Below are positions 8,691 through 17,513 of a DNA stretch of 41,473 nucleotides, piece by piece. This DNA comes from an uncultured Bacteroidales bacterium (GTDB lineage: Bacteria > Bacteroidota > Bacteroidia > Bacteroidales > Paludibacteraceae): contig CALUNA010000022.1 of assembly GCA_944321895.1 (NCBI GenBank), positions 1-41,473 on the forward strand, given 5' to 3'. A program made the translations under genes and the position numbers. The notes beneath the pieces are model-generated. The model did not search any database. It saw nothing but the letters and a program-made list of their open reading frames with translations, and was not told where the DNA came from. How positions within the stretch are numbered: the first letter of the stretch is position 1; every line of letters begins with the position of its first letter.

Positions 8691-9842
8691 ATGAATGAAC
8701 CGCTCAAAATAGCCTTTGATGCCAAAAGAGCCATCCAGAATAAAACCGGATTGGGCAATTACAGCCGGTTCGTTCTGAAATCGCTATTGGATTACAGCAT
8801 ACTGCCTATCCGTGTGCTGTTATATGCCCCAGAAAAGAAAAACAACTCACTCTTAAAAAATATTCTGGATGACAGGCGTGTCAGCCTGCATACACCCGGC
8901 CGCATCTTTCAACACTTCAAAGCACTGTGGCGCAGTTGGTTCATCTGCCGCGACCTGCAATGCGAACACGTTGATCTGTTTCACGGTTTAAGCAACGAAT
9001 TACCGTTTAACATCCGCAGGAGCGGTATAAAAAGCATCGTAACCATCCATGATTTGATATTTCTGCGCTATCCCAAATACTACAAACCCATAGACCGTTG
9101 GATATACAACTGCAAATTCAAAAAAGCTTGCCAACACTCCGACCGGATTATAGCCGTCAGCGAATGCACCAAACGTGATATTATCAGTTATTATCACATT
9201 GAACCCGAAAAAATTTCTGTCATTTATCAAGGTTGTGATAACACATTCAGACAACCATGCACACCGGAAAAATTACGACAGGTTTCATTACGGTATAATC
9301 TGCCCCAAAAATTTGTCCTTTATGTTGGCAGTATCGAAGAACGTAAAAACTTGCTGTTGATTGCCAGAACCCTACCAATAATTAACAAAGACATTCAAGT
9401 AATTGCCATCGGCAAACGTACCAGATATGCGCAGACTGTTGAAAAGTTTATCAACCAACACGGCCTACAAGACCGCATGCGCATTTTCGACCATGTCCCC
9501 TTTGAGGATTTGCCCGCATGTTACCAATTGGCCACATTATTTGTTTACCCATCACGCTACGAAGGTTTCGGGATTCCATTGCTGGAAGCACTATGCAGCG
9601 GCATACCCGCCATTGGATGCACCGGTTCCTGTCTGGAAGAAGCCGGAGGTCCCGGAAGCATATATGTACATCCGGAAGATCCGACAGAATTAGCCCATGC
9701 AATAAATACCTTGTGGAACAATCCGGAAAAACGTGCGGAGATGGTCCGCATTGGCAGATTGTACGCGGAAAAATTTGCAGAAAAGAAACTGTGTATGCAA
9801 TTGGAACAGTTATACAACAAAATATCAAATCGACCTACATGA
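8691..9842 (+). CDS. GT4 family glycosyltransferase
   Basis: A 383-residue GT-B-fold, retaining glycosyltransferase acting on a nucleotide-sugar donor at the cytoplasmic membrane face. The N-terminal acceptor domain begins IAFDAKRAIQNKTGLGNYSR (glycine-rich loop) and includes VTIHDLIFLRYP (117-128). The C-terminal donor domain starts near YVGSIEERKN (211-220) and has the family signature YEGFGIPLLEALCSG with the E-x7-E pair E291/E299. It heads a rightward unit with the DUF5672 gene, which it overlaps (ATGA), and the O-antigen ligase. The sugar and acceptor cannot be told from sequence. Surface-glycan assembly is inferred from the neighbours. Confidence 0.93.
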   Translation: MNEPLKIAFDAKRAIQNKTGLGNYSRFVLKSLLDYSILPIRVLLYAPEKKNNSLLKNILDDRRVSLHTPGRIFQHFKALWRSWFICRDLQCEHVDLFHGLSNELPFNIRRSGIKSIVTIHDLIFLRYPKYYKPIDRWIYNCKFKKACQHSDRIIAVSECTKRDIISYYHIEPEKISVIYQGCDNTFRQPCTPEKLRQVSLRYNLPQKFVLYVGSIEERKNLLLIARTLPIINKDIQVIAIGKRTRYAQTVEKFINQHGLQDRMRIFDHVPFEDLPACYQLATLFVYPSRYEGFGIPLLEALCSGIPAIGCTGSCLEEAGGPGSIYVHPEDPTELAHAINTLWNNPEKRAEMVRIGRLYAEKFAEKKLCMQLEQLYNKISNRPT

Positions 9843-10657
9843 AAAACCTGGTAGCTGTTATTGTTCCCATATACCATTCATTGTCGGACAATGAACATGC
9901 ATCGCTACGGCGAACCGTATGCATGCTGTCCGAGTATCCGATTATCGTACTTGTACCATCCGGAATGGCAACAAAAGAGCTGAAAAACGAATTTCCGACC
10001 ATAAGCTGTCTGGAAGTCAGCCAAGAATGGTTAGGTTCAAAAAATGGAATAGACGGATATAACGCCATGATGATGTCCCGTTCATTTTACAATCTGTTCA
10101 TTGACTATGAATACATTTTGATTTGCCACGTGGATGCGTGGATATTCAAAAACGAACTGACCTACTGGTGCCATAAAGGCTACGACTGCATAGCGGCACC
10201 ATGGATAAAAAAACATTACAGATTGCTAAACAACCCCATCATACGCCCTGTATACAAACACATAGAGCATATTTTACACAAAAACACCCATATCAGTCAC
10301 ATGGACCTGCATGCAAAGATCGGGAACGGAGGATTCTCCTTGCGCAAAGTGAATGCTTTTCTGCAGGCATGCGAGAAATATTCGCATGAAATTGAACTAT
10401 GTCTGAAAGAAAAACAATTCCCCGAAGATGTATTCTGGGCTATAACTCCATCCGAATTCACATATCCTGATTTGTATGAAGCTGTACAGTTCGCTTTCGA
10501 TACAAAACCACGGCTCTGTTTGAAAATAAATCAAGGGAAATTACCGTTTGGCTGCCACAGCTGGTTCAAACCTGCCTATGCGGATTTCTGGAAACAATGG
10601 ATACATACAGGCAATATCCAACAAGCTGGACGTAGCTTCTCAAATAAAAAGGTCTGA
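9839..10657 (+). CDS. DUF5672-type (putative glycosyltransferase) protein
   Basis: A 272-residue protein; ATG 9839 overlaps the GT4 stop (ATGA), implying translational coupling. The frame is open further upstream but only inside the GT4 gene. Motifs are those of DUF5672: YILICHVDAWIF (92-103; HVDAW resembling a DXD-type metal/sugar-nucleotide site), CIAAPW (117-122), IGNGGFSLRK (161-170) and EDVFW (196-200). The 'NGGFSLR...EDVFW' layout is shared with GT-A-like transferases, so transfer of a sugar in the same glycan pathway is likely but not shown. No signal peptide or membrane span is evident. Confidence 0.85.
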   Translation: MKNLVAVIVPIYHSLSDNEHASLRRTVCMLSEYPIIVLVPSGMATKELKNEFPTISCLEVSQEWLGSKNGIDGYNAMMMSRSFYNLFIDYEYILICHVDAWIFKNELTYWCHKGYDCIAAPWIKKHYRLLNNPIIRPVYKHIEHILHKNTHISHMDLHAKIGNGGFSLRKVNAFLQACEKYSHEIELCLKEKQFPEDVFWAITPSEFTYPDLYEAVQFAFDTKPRLCLKINQGKLPFGCHSWFKPAYADFWKQWIHTGNIQQAGRSFSNKKV

Positions 10658-10727
10658 ACACGAAGCGAGCTGCAACATGAATCCTTATCCCACATTCCTG
10701 AAACTTCCCCATATCGGATTTTATTAT

Positions 10728-10735
10728 TACTTTTG
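10728..10735 (+). promoter_or_regulatory. Bacteroidetes -7 box (TACTTTTG) for the O-antigen ligase gene
   Basis: TACTTTTG followed by TCTGCC lies in the 117-bp gap between the DUF5672 gene and the ligase ATG (10775), giving a leader of about 30-35 nt. It implies that the membrane protein can be expressed apart from the two upstream transferases. Confidence 0.55.
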
Positions 10736-10774
10736 TCTGCCTGATATCAGATATATCCAACACATGATTTTCTT

Positions 10775-11995
10775 ATGAAAGATAGACAAATTAGATTGTG
10801 GATGCCCGAGGTCTGCAAATACATTAATTTGATAGCTGCGATCGGACTTTTCGCATCCTGGCTTTTTCCTTTTTACATACAACAACCGTTCTTGTGGATA
10901 TTCTTCGTTTCATACATATTGGATATCTGCCTCACCAAACGATATGCAGATTTCCATTGGACAAAGGACAAACTGGTATTCGTTGTTTTCATAGCATTTT
11001 TCTTTATTGTTCCTGTTTGTCAACTTTTTCTCGGCAACGGATTTTCCGAACACTTTTTCAAATCGGCCATAGAAAAGCATTTGCCATTTCTGGCATTCGG
11101 AATAATCGGTCTGCTGGGTTTGAATCCAGCCATTAAACTGCGATATATCGGCTACACAATGGTATTTATTTCATGCTGTTGCATATTGTACCTTCTATTC
11201 TGCAAAATAGGCATAAATACGTTTATCCATGCTGAAAATAAAAGCATTATGTTTCGGGATGCACGGGTTCTTTATTTAACCCATCACATGAAGGCCAACC
11301 TGTTTTTCAACATATCGCTTCTTTTTTCCTTTTACATCATCATACGGCGCAGCATACTGCTTCCGGCACGTATCCTAACCGGAATTCTTACGCTACCCAT
11401 TATATACATACTGCTTATTACCGAAGGAAGAACAGGATTTGTAACTGCAATCATATTGCTGGGAAGCTTTTTTATATACCTGCTCTGGAAATTCAACTAC
11501 AAGATTCTATTTGTCGGCATACCATGCATCATGGCAGGTGCAGTTTTTTTCACCATGCATCATGAGCGCATTAGCAGCACATTCGATGATCCGCGCATGG
11601 TCCAGTGGAATATCGGGATGGAGATGGTACACGAACATCCCATGGGCTATGGAGCCCAACAAGGGCGCGTTATATACGCCGACAAGGTCTTTGCCAGTGA
11701 CTTGGATCTGACATGGTTTACAACCGAATTACCGGATCCGGAAGACCGCTATCTGCTGCATCCACACAATGAATTTCTGGAGGCGACAATCAATTACGGC
11801 ATTATCGGCGGACTAATTTTCTTGTCCATTTTTCTGATTCCGCTATTGACTACACAGAAAGAACGGGCTTTTTATGTTACGTTATTCCTTTTCATCGTCG
11901 GAACACAATTCTTTTTCGATGTATTTGACAACGTTCCGTCCCTGTCACTGGCCATGGGACTATGTCTGTGGATGCGATGTCCATGGATAGACTAA
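10775..11995 (+). CDS. O-antigen ligase/polymerase family membrane protein (WaaL/Wzy-like)
   Basis: A 406-residue polytopic inner-membrane protein with about ten or more hydrophobic segments. The conserved part includes LLITEGRTGFVTAI in a membrane segment and a large periplasmic loop ending LLHPHNEFLEATINYGIIGG, the HxHN-type signature of the Wzy_C/O-antigen ligase family. Members either polymerise O-units or transfer undecaprenyl-linked glycan onto lipid A-core. Sequence alone does not separate these. The gene ends in TAA at 11993-11995, which overlaps the stop of the opposing GT32 gene. Confidence 0.88.
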   Translation: MKDRQIRLWMPEVCKYINLIAAIGLFASWLFPFYIQQPFLWIFFVSYILDICLTKRYADFHWTKDKLVFVVFIAFFFIVPVCQLFLGNGFSEHFFKSAIEKHLPFLAFGIIGLLGLNPAIKLRYIGYTMVFISCCCILYLLFCKIGINTFIHAENKSIMFRDARVLYLTHHMKANLFFNISLLFSFYIIIRRSILLPARILTGILTLPIIYILLITEGRTGFVTAIILLGSFFIYLLWKFNYKILFVGIPCIMAGAVFFTMHHERISSTFDDPRMVQWNIGMEMVHEHPMGYGAQQGRVIYADKVFASDLDLTWFTTELPDPEDRYLLHPHNEFLEATINYGIIGGLIFLSIFLIPLLTTQKERAFYVTLFLFIVGTQFFFDVFDNVPSLSLAMGLCLWMRCPWID

Positions 11996-12720
11996 GCCTC
12001 CAACCATGCAGAAAGATAGATTCTAAGCATTCTGGACAGTCCTCTAAACCTGTGTGCCATGCGTTTATGCCAGGAAGTGTCGTGCCAGGAATGCTCACAC
12101 AAATGTATGGCAACGGCCTGTTTTCCTGCGACATCCCGATTCGGTGCACATACGGTTGATGGGAAAATGCACATGCCATCCTTCAAGATTTGTTTCTCAT
12201 CCTTTTGCACAAATCCGTAATTTCCGGCAATGGTAGCATAAATCTCCGGTGCAATGATTGTCGTATCCAAAGAGCCGTTTCCGGTGATAAAATGCCTTGC
12301 CTCATAATAATCCAACACATCACGCAAATATGGATGTCCGGCCCTGCTTCCCATAAACGCAGCCTGCAAACCGCAATCGGATATTTTCCCTGCCGCATCA
12401 TAATAGCACTCCACGCAACTGACAAAATCATTCTTCAACAAATCGTCCAGATTCCGTTTTAGCAAGATATCACTATCCAGATAGAACCCGCCCTCCACAT
12501 AAAGGGCATAGGCGCGGATATAGTCAGCTGCAAATGCATATTTCCTGCACTCGCATGCTTCCTTGACCCAAGCCACTTTTTCTATGTCAAAACTTTCCGT
12601 ATTCCACAACTTGAATGAATAACCGGGTAGCAATTGATGCCATTGCTGCATGCAATAACGTACAATCAGCGGATAAGGTTCATTGCTCAGCCAGCAAAAA
12701 TGAATAGTTCTTGGAATCAT
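11992..12720 (-). CDS. GT32-type glycosyltransferase (DXD, capsular polysaccharide synthesis)
   Basis: A 242-residue protein with ATG at 12720. It begins IPRTIHFCWLS (the 'IPKxIHxxW' start of the Gly_transf_sug/GT32 family) and contains YAFAADYIRAYALYVEGGFYLDSDI, cut here as AADYIRAYALYVEGG then FYLDSD, with the DXD motif at 82-84 that binds Mn and the nucleotide sugar. Length fits the family. It is the last gene of the long leftward glycan operon, 12 bp after the GT2-like gene. Its stop (11992-11994) interleaves with that of the convergent O-antigen ligase gene, and no terminator lies between. Confidence 0.9.
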   Translation of the reverse strand: MIPRTIHFCWLSNEPYPLIVRYCMQQWHQLLPGYSFKLWNTESFDIEKVAWVKEACECRKYAFAADYIRAYALYVEGGFYLDSDILLKRNLDDLLKNDFVSCVECYYDAAGKISDCGLQAAFMGSRAGHPYLRDVLDYYEARHFITGNGSLDTTIIAPEIYATIAGNYGFVQKDEKQILKDGMCIFPSTVCAPNRDVAGKQAVAIHLCEHSWHDTSWHKRMAHRFRGLSRMLRIYLSAWLEA

Positions 12721-12732
12721 ATCATGTCACGC

Positions 12733-13644
12733 TTATTTTACGTTTTTACCTCTAAGAAAAGAATCTACCCTGATTCCGACGATACGCAGAGGAAGCAAAA
12801 ACATCCGCAAACGTTGTTTTTTTCCTGTTGTCAGGAAGGCATAATAATTTATGGTTTCCCGTATGTCACTATCAGAAAATCCAGTGCGGACCATATGCTT
12901 GCACAAAGTTTTCAGTTTGTGTCTTTCTGTCGTTCTTATGGCCGCCGGCACATCAAACCTGGCATCCGGAACAGCCAATGGCAGATATTTTTCCCATTTC
13001 CTATAAATACGGAACAGATTCCGATAATAGACAGCAGTCATCCTTCCCCATGAAAAATGCTCAAGCAGCACATCATATATCACATAGTTTGTATAACCAG
13101 CCACCATGGCTTGCAGACATATGTCAACATCATAACCATGAAAATGAGGCAATGTTTCATCAAAACGTACCGTTCCGTACAAATCCCTGCGCATACACAA
13201 GAACACCCCATCCAGTAGAACGGCAGTACGGTAATTACCCGTATATCCGGCAGGCTCAAATTCATGTCTTGATTTTCGTTTGCCAGTATAGTCCGACTGT
13301 ATAAGATTTACGCCGGCCGAATATGTTCTCCAGGAATCATCCGGAACACGAGTTGCCAGTTGCCCACCGGCAACACCTATAATGCCAACTTTATCCATGT
13401 TCAAATGATTCACGACTTTTCCGCCCCAGCCACTTGTATGAAATTTCACATCTTCATGTACAAAACACAAATATGGATAATGGCTCCGCGTAACACCATA
13501 ATTATAGGCTTCGAAAATGGAGAAACGCCCAGTGGAATTATCTACCGTAATGATTTCATGCGAAACACCGACAGTTTCCCGTATGTTGGATTCATAATCA
13601 GGAGACAATGTTTTCTTTGTAGAGCAAACAATAATTGAAAGCAT
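12733..13644 (-). CDS. GT2-like glycosyltransferase (StrF-like domain)
   Basis: A 303-residue protein. ATG 13644 (MLSIIVCSTKK) is chosen over an upstream in-frame codon at 13704 because it places the Rossmann-like strand LSIIVCS at the N-terminus and leaves an 11-bp gap after the upstream stop. Motifs fit the Glyco_tranf_2_5 group: HEIITVDNSTGRFSIFEAYN, YPYLCFVHEDVKF (HED as the metal-binding acidic motif), GIIGVAGG, and LLDGVFLCMRRDLY followed by FHGYDVDICLQ. The C-terminal tail is basic. The likely role is adding a sugar to the surface glycan made by this operon; donor unknown. Confidence 0.85.
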   Translation of the reverse strand: MLSIIVCSTKKTLSPDYESNIRETVGVSHEIITVDNSTGRFSIFEAYNYGVTRSHYPYLCFVHEDVKFHTSGWGGKVVNHLNMDKVGIIGVAGGQLATRVPDDSWRTYSAGVNLIQSDYTGKRKSRHEFEPAGYTGNYRTAVLLDGVFLCMRRDLYGTVRFDETLPHFHGYDVDICLQAMVAGYTNYVIYDVLLEHFSWGRMTAVYYRNLFRIYRKWEKYLPLAVPDARFDVPAAIRTTERHKLKTLCKHMVRTGFSDSDIRETINYYAFLTTGKKQRLRMFLLPLRIVGIRVDSFLRGKNVK

Positions 13645-13655
13645 ATCATTCGGAT

Positions 13656-14387
13656 TTAATATAACCTGAAATGGGTTTTCGTCCCTTTCCAATAATGTCT
13701 CCAATCTTTAAGTATCAGATTCTTAGTTCGTTGAACATCAAAATTTCTGGACTCGGCATAGCTTTCCGCTATCAGATTCATCATGTCCGGATTTCCCCAC
13801 AAACGTCTGAAATTTTTACATCCTTTCCGCAACCCAACCCGGCCAAAGTGCATTCTATTGATATCCACTATGGAAAATTGCGGCATGCCATCCATGACAT
13901 CAAACAAGATATTTCCTGGAGAATAATCCTTATGATACACACCAGCCTCATGCAAGCGGGCCGTAAATTGGCCAAAAGCAGTCAAAACATGCTCCCTGCC
14001 TGCCACATCACCTTCTCCAAACTCATAAAACCGACGCGATAAAACAGACTGCAATGTAATTAAATAACTATACCATAACAAGCCATTCTTATACTCAAGA
14101 ATATATGCAACCGGTAAAGGAGTCGGCACCTGCATATCCTGCAAACGCATTCCATATAGATATGCCCGCCGGGCTTTGGGGGCACGAAACCATGTATAAA
14201 CCACCCTGTTCAGAAAAACAGGAATGCCATATCGCTTTACATTAACAAAAGTGCCATCCGGCAACTGCATGACACGAATCTGGTTGCGGGCATCATATAT
14301 GATTTTTCCTTCTTTATCAAAACATTCGGGCAATGTCTTGAGCCAAGATTCCAAATATTGATATGTCGGATTTATAACTGATAACAT
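13656..14387 (-). CDS. WaaP/Kdo-kinase-like lipopolysaccharide kinase
   Basis: A 243-residue eukaryote-like kinase fold. ATG 14387 is preferred over TTG 14399. FVNVKRYG (47-54) offers the ATP-binding lysine K51, RLHEAGVYHKDYSPGNILFD contains the catalytic loop H152-x-D154, and FSIVDINRM (171-179) provides the metal-binding aspartate of the DFG position. This is the pattern of the LPS core heptose/Kdo kinase family (PF06293), which phosphorylates inner-core sugars. The neighbouring GT9 heptosyltransferase gene (17-bp gap) supports work on the lipid A-core. The actual acceptor is inferred. Confidence 0.87.
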   Translation of the reverse strand: MLSVINPTYQYLESWLKTLPECFDKEGKIIYDARNQIRVMQLPDGTFVNVKRYGIPVFLNRVVYTWFRAPKARRAYLYGMRLQDMQVPTPLPVAYILEYKNGLLWYSYLITLQSVLSRRFYEFGEGDVAGREHVLTAFGQFTARLHEAGVYHKDYSPGNILFDVMDGMPQFSIVDINRMHFGRVGLRKGCKNFRRLWGNPDMMNLIAESYAESRNFDVQRTKNLILKDWRHYWKGTKTHFRLY

Positions 14388-14404
14388 TTGTATACTCAAA
14401 CCAA

Positions 14405-15439
14405 TTATTGTTTCACCAGATATTTTTCAACCTTTCCAACTATCATTTCGGGGGTTATATTATGCAGGCAGGCATAATCACCGCGCCGGCATGGCTTGTT
14501 GCCGAACACGGAACACGGGCGGCATGGCAAATCCAACTGCACCGCATCGTCCATGGACTGCTTCCAGCCAAGAAAGCCGGCAAACGGATGGGTTGCCCCC
14601 CAAACACTGACCACAGGTGTACCTGCCAACGAGGCCAAATGCATGTTGGCGGAATCCATCGAAAGCATCACATCCAGACGGCTCATTGACAGCAAGTCTT
14701 GTCGTAAGGTTTGGTTTCCTGCACATAAAACCGTATTCGGATAACGCTCCGACCATTTTTGCAATACGGGAACATCCTCTTTGCCACCGTACAAAAAAAC
14801 ACGGGTATCCAATCGCGCAGACAAAGCTGCAACGACCTGCTCCATGAGTTCTGGCGGATATGTTTTTCCCGCATGTTTCGCAAAAGGCGCCACACCAATC
14901 CAAAACGGTTCTTTTTTAACTGCCGGCATCAACGGGACCAATGCCGGAACATCAAGTCCCTGCGGTATAATCGAAACGAACGAATCCATTTTCAAGGCCA
15001 GGCCCAAATGTTGGAAGACTTGTGCATAACGTTCAAAACTTGTCGGCAACGGGCACAAACACTTATTCCGTGCACGTGTCAGGCACCGTTTGGCAGCCCT
15101 GCCCTTGTCAATTACTGCCACCTTCTTTCCTGCCAACCGGAAACGCAGACACAGGTATTTTGTCCGCAGGACATCATGCAAATCAGCAATCCTATCGAAG
15201 TTCTCCTGACGCAGTTCCGCATACAGGTTGCCCAATTTTCCAATACTGTCACAGGCCCGCAAATCAATGCCCATGAAATGAATATTATGTGGTGCATACT
15301 CATAGAAAGGAGCGAACAAATCCCGGCTGACCACAGTAATCTCCAGTTCGGGATACGACTGCGCCAGAGCATAGACCACGGGAACCGTCATTGCCACATC
15401 ACCCATGGCCGAAAAGCGAAGGATTAAAATCTTGCCCAA
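14405..15439 (-). CDS. GT9 family (ADP-heptose-type) glycosyltransferase
   Basis: A 344-residue protein. KILILRFSAMGDVAMTVPVV at the N-terminus is the hallmark of GT9 heptosyltransferases. The donor-binding half has IGVAPFAKHAGKTYPPELM, VFLYGGKEDVPVL, and LDVMLSMDSANMHLASLAGTP, of which the segment SMDSANMHLASL is the conserved core. A cysteine-rich patch near the end (CRPCSVFGNKPC) is typical of many members. The start is TTG 15439: no ATG lies in frame upstream before the neighbouring gene, and the spacing (10 bp after the DUF4254 stop) is good. It is expected to add heptose or another sugar to the LPS core. Confidence 0.9.
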   Translation of the reverse strand: MGKILILRFSAMGDVAMTVPVVYALAQSYPELEITVVSRDLFAPFYEYAPHNIHFMGIDLRACDSIGKLGNLYAELRQENFDRIADLHDVLRTKYLCLRFRLAGKKVAVIDKGRAAKRCLTRARNKCLCPLPTSFERYAQVFQHLGLALKMDSFVSIIPQGLDVPALVPLMPAVKKEPFWIGVAPFAKHAGKTYPPELMEQVVAALSARLDTRVFLYGGKEDVPVLQKWSERYPNTVLCAGNQTLRQDLLSMSRLDVMLSMDSANMHLASLAGTPVVSVWGATHPFAGFLGWKQSMDDAVQLDLPCRPCSVFGNKPCRRGDYACLHNITPEMIVGKVEKYLVKQ

Positions 15440-15449
15440 TTTTCCTGCA

Positions 15450-16058
15450 TTATGATGTTTTTCCGTACAGCACAGGATTCAGCATCGGATCATTATACAT
15501 TTTCATCTGCTTGTACACTTTCATGATCCGGCTGCCTTCCGCGTATGCATCCAACAACTGCGTGATAGCAGTCATCAAATCCGTGCGCTGTTCCAACAAA
15601 ACATGCAATTTCTCCGAACATTTCCGGATATGTTCCGCATCCGTATCGGTCCGTTCCGTTTCCTTGCGCATGTGATATATTTTCAGATATAAAATGGACA
15701 AACGGTCTATGGCCCATGCAGGACTTTCCGTATTGATTTTAGCATCCGGCAATGGCTTTACCAAATGATATTGTTCCCAGAAATAGCTGTCTATCAGCTC
15801 AACAAGGTCCGTCCTGTCCTGGTTCGATTTGTCGATGCGGCGTTTCAGCCGCAACGCTACTTCCGGCTGGATATTCGGATCACGGATAATGTCTTCCAAA
15901 TGCCACTGCACCGTATCAATCCAATTTTTCAGATACAGGTAATATTCTATGCTTTTTTCCGGATACGGATTCCGTATGGGTTCATCTACATTATCCGTTT
16001 GATGGTATGTCTTGATCGATGCCTCAAAAATGGCATCACATTTTTCCACAAAAGTCAT
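15450..16058 (-). CDS. DUF4254 family protein
   Basis: A 202-residue, mostly helical soluble protein with no signal peptide. ATG 16058 is preferred over TTG 16073. It carries the DUF4254 pattern: NPYPEKSIEYYLYLKNWIDT, then VQWHLEDIIRDP, LIDSYFWEQY and AWAIDRLSILYLKIYHM. The family is found in Bacteroidetes LPS/glycan operons and has no established activity. Here it is placed between the Wzi-like barrel (36-bp gap) and the GT9 gene (10-bp gap), next to a WaaP-like kinase. A helper or transferase role in core-glycan assembly is only a guess. Confidence 0.85.
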   Translation of the reverse strand: MTFVEKCDAIFEASIKTYHQTDNVDEPIRNPYPEKSIEYYLYLKNWIDTVQWHLEDIIRDPNIQPEVALRLKRRIDKSNQDRTDLVELIDSYFWEQYHLVKPLPDAKINTESPAWAIDRLSILYLKIYHMRKETERTDTDAEHIRKCSEKLHVLLEQRTDLMTAITQLLDAYAEGSRIMKVYKQMKMYNDPMLNPVLYGKTS

Positions 16059-16094
16059 AATTTCAATATTCAATTTGGTTTTTATTGTGTCTTG

Positions 16095-17513
16095 TCAGTA
16101 TTTCCATATCAATCCGCGTTTGGCAACACAGATTGCACAACCGAACGAGTTGCCGAACTGCGTGCCGAAATCCGCCCCGACGGACAGGCCGAAATCCAGC
16201 CCCCATAATTTTGGGAAATGCTTCTCCACATTCAGCATGATTGCCGTATTGTCACTGCGTGACGGCACGGAATACGTTCCATAGTTTTTGGCATACGAAG
16301 CCATCAACTTATATTTATACGAAAAAACATCGCCCATCAAGCCAACATAATGTACTTGTGCGCGGTTATTCAAGGTATAGGTTTCGCCGCCAGCATTATA
16401 CACCGGTGACGTGATAAATGGCGTTCCTATGGTACGGTAATAATGATTCCAACCGTTCCTGTAAATCGTATTGTAAAAATAGGAATCCGCCCCACCGAAA
16501 ACCATTCCATCCAAATCGTGGAACGGACCGGACTGGTCGGTTGTATTGACATATTCATACACTATTTTGCTGACAAAAGGTGTCCACGACTGCTCAAAAG
16601 AAAGACCCCACACGCCATCCGGCCAGTTCATCGATCTCCACATAAACCGTATGGGGCCATCTTCAAACAAAGTCTGCCAATAAGCATGGATTTTCCATTT
16701 GTCGAACTTCACATCCAGGGCCATTTGCTGCGATCCGATATGGTTTCCCAATGCATTTATCTGGTCATTGCTCATGGTTCCGCCTGATTTGGCCCGGAAT
16801 ATGGCCCAAAAGTCGCCCAAAGTATGTCCCAAATCGCCATACACGGGCGATATGCCTCCCCACTGGGCTACATGGTGGAATTCATAGCTTATATTTACCG
16901 GCAGGCGGCCACCGATACGCCCTCCCAAAAACTTATGATGCAACAATGCGTGGGTCACATAAACATTGTCCGTAAACCACGCGTGGGTCAATCCTCCTTT
17001 TATTTCCAGATACCCCCACGTGAAAGGCACGGCGGCAAAATCTTCTATGCCGACCGTAATGCGCGGCATAGGACGTGCGTTTTTTGAAAACAGAAAACCG
17101 CCGCTTGACAAATCCGGATCCTGATTGCCCCAGGTGTCCGGTTTGATGCCGACCGTGAAATCAAAAACCGACAAGCGCACCTTGGCATACGCTTCCTGCA
17201 CAAACGCACGGACACCATCCGCATCGGCTTGCCCGATTGCTTCCAGACCAAATCCGTAATCATACCAACGTTGCGGAGACGACAAGCCTTTTTCTATTTT
17301 AGCTGAAAGATTTGCACTGTGCGGACGTGCGGAAACCGTACCATAACGGTTGGTCTGCAACCAGAACGGCAAAAATTCCCCGGAAGACGTATAGCCTTCC
17401 AGGCCGACACGATAACAAATCGAATCGGTCTGTGAACGGGTTGTCATGGCAAACATAACCATCATAACGCAACAAACCGTTTTCCGTATCCTATTCCCAA
17501 CTGTATAAATCAT
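16095..17513 (-). CDS. Wzi-like capsule assembly outer-membrane beta-barrel
   Basis: A 472-residue protein with an N-terminal signal peptide (about 1-28, ending near TTRSQ) and a beta-barrel-like alternation with a terminal aromatic residue (RGLIWKY). Segments such as EFLPFWLQTNRYGTVS, PDTWGNQDPDLSSG and FKHYW-like aromatic stretches match the 'capsule assembly Wzi' family of Bacteroidetes. Wzi in enterobacteria is an outer-membrane lectin that anchors capsule. A glycan-anchoring role is inferred here. ATG 17513 lies inside the end of the Kelch gene (23-bp overlap), so the two are translationally coupled. Confidence 0.85.
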   Translation of the reverse strand: MIYTVGNRIRKTVCCVMMVMFAMTTRSQTDSICYRVGLEGYTSSGEFLPFWLQTNRYGTVSARPHSANLSAKIEKGLSSPQRWYDYGFGLEAIGQADADGVRAFVQEAYAKVRLSVFDFTVGIKPDTWGNQDPDLSSGGFLFSKNARPMPRITVGIEDFAAVPFTWGYLEIKGGLTHAWFTDNVYVTHALLHHKFLGGRIGGRLPVNISYEFHHVAQWGGISPVYGDLGHTLGDFWAIFRAKSGGTMSNDQINALGNHIGSQQMALDVKFDKWKIHAYWQTLFEDGPIRFMWRSMNWPDGVWGLSFEQSWTPFVSKIVYEYVNTTDQSGPFHDLDGMVFGGADSYFYNTIYRNGWNHYYRTIGTPFITSPVYNAGGETYTLNNRAQVHYVGLMGDVFSYKYKLMASYAKNYGTYSVPSRSDNTAIMLNVEKHFPKLWGLDFGLSVGADFGTQFGNSFGCAICVAKRGLIWKY

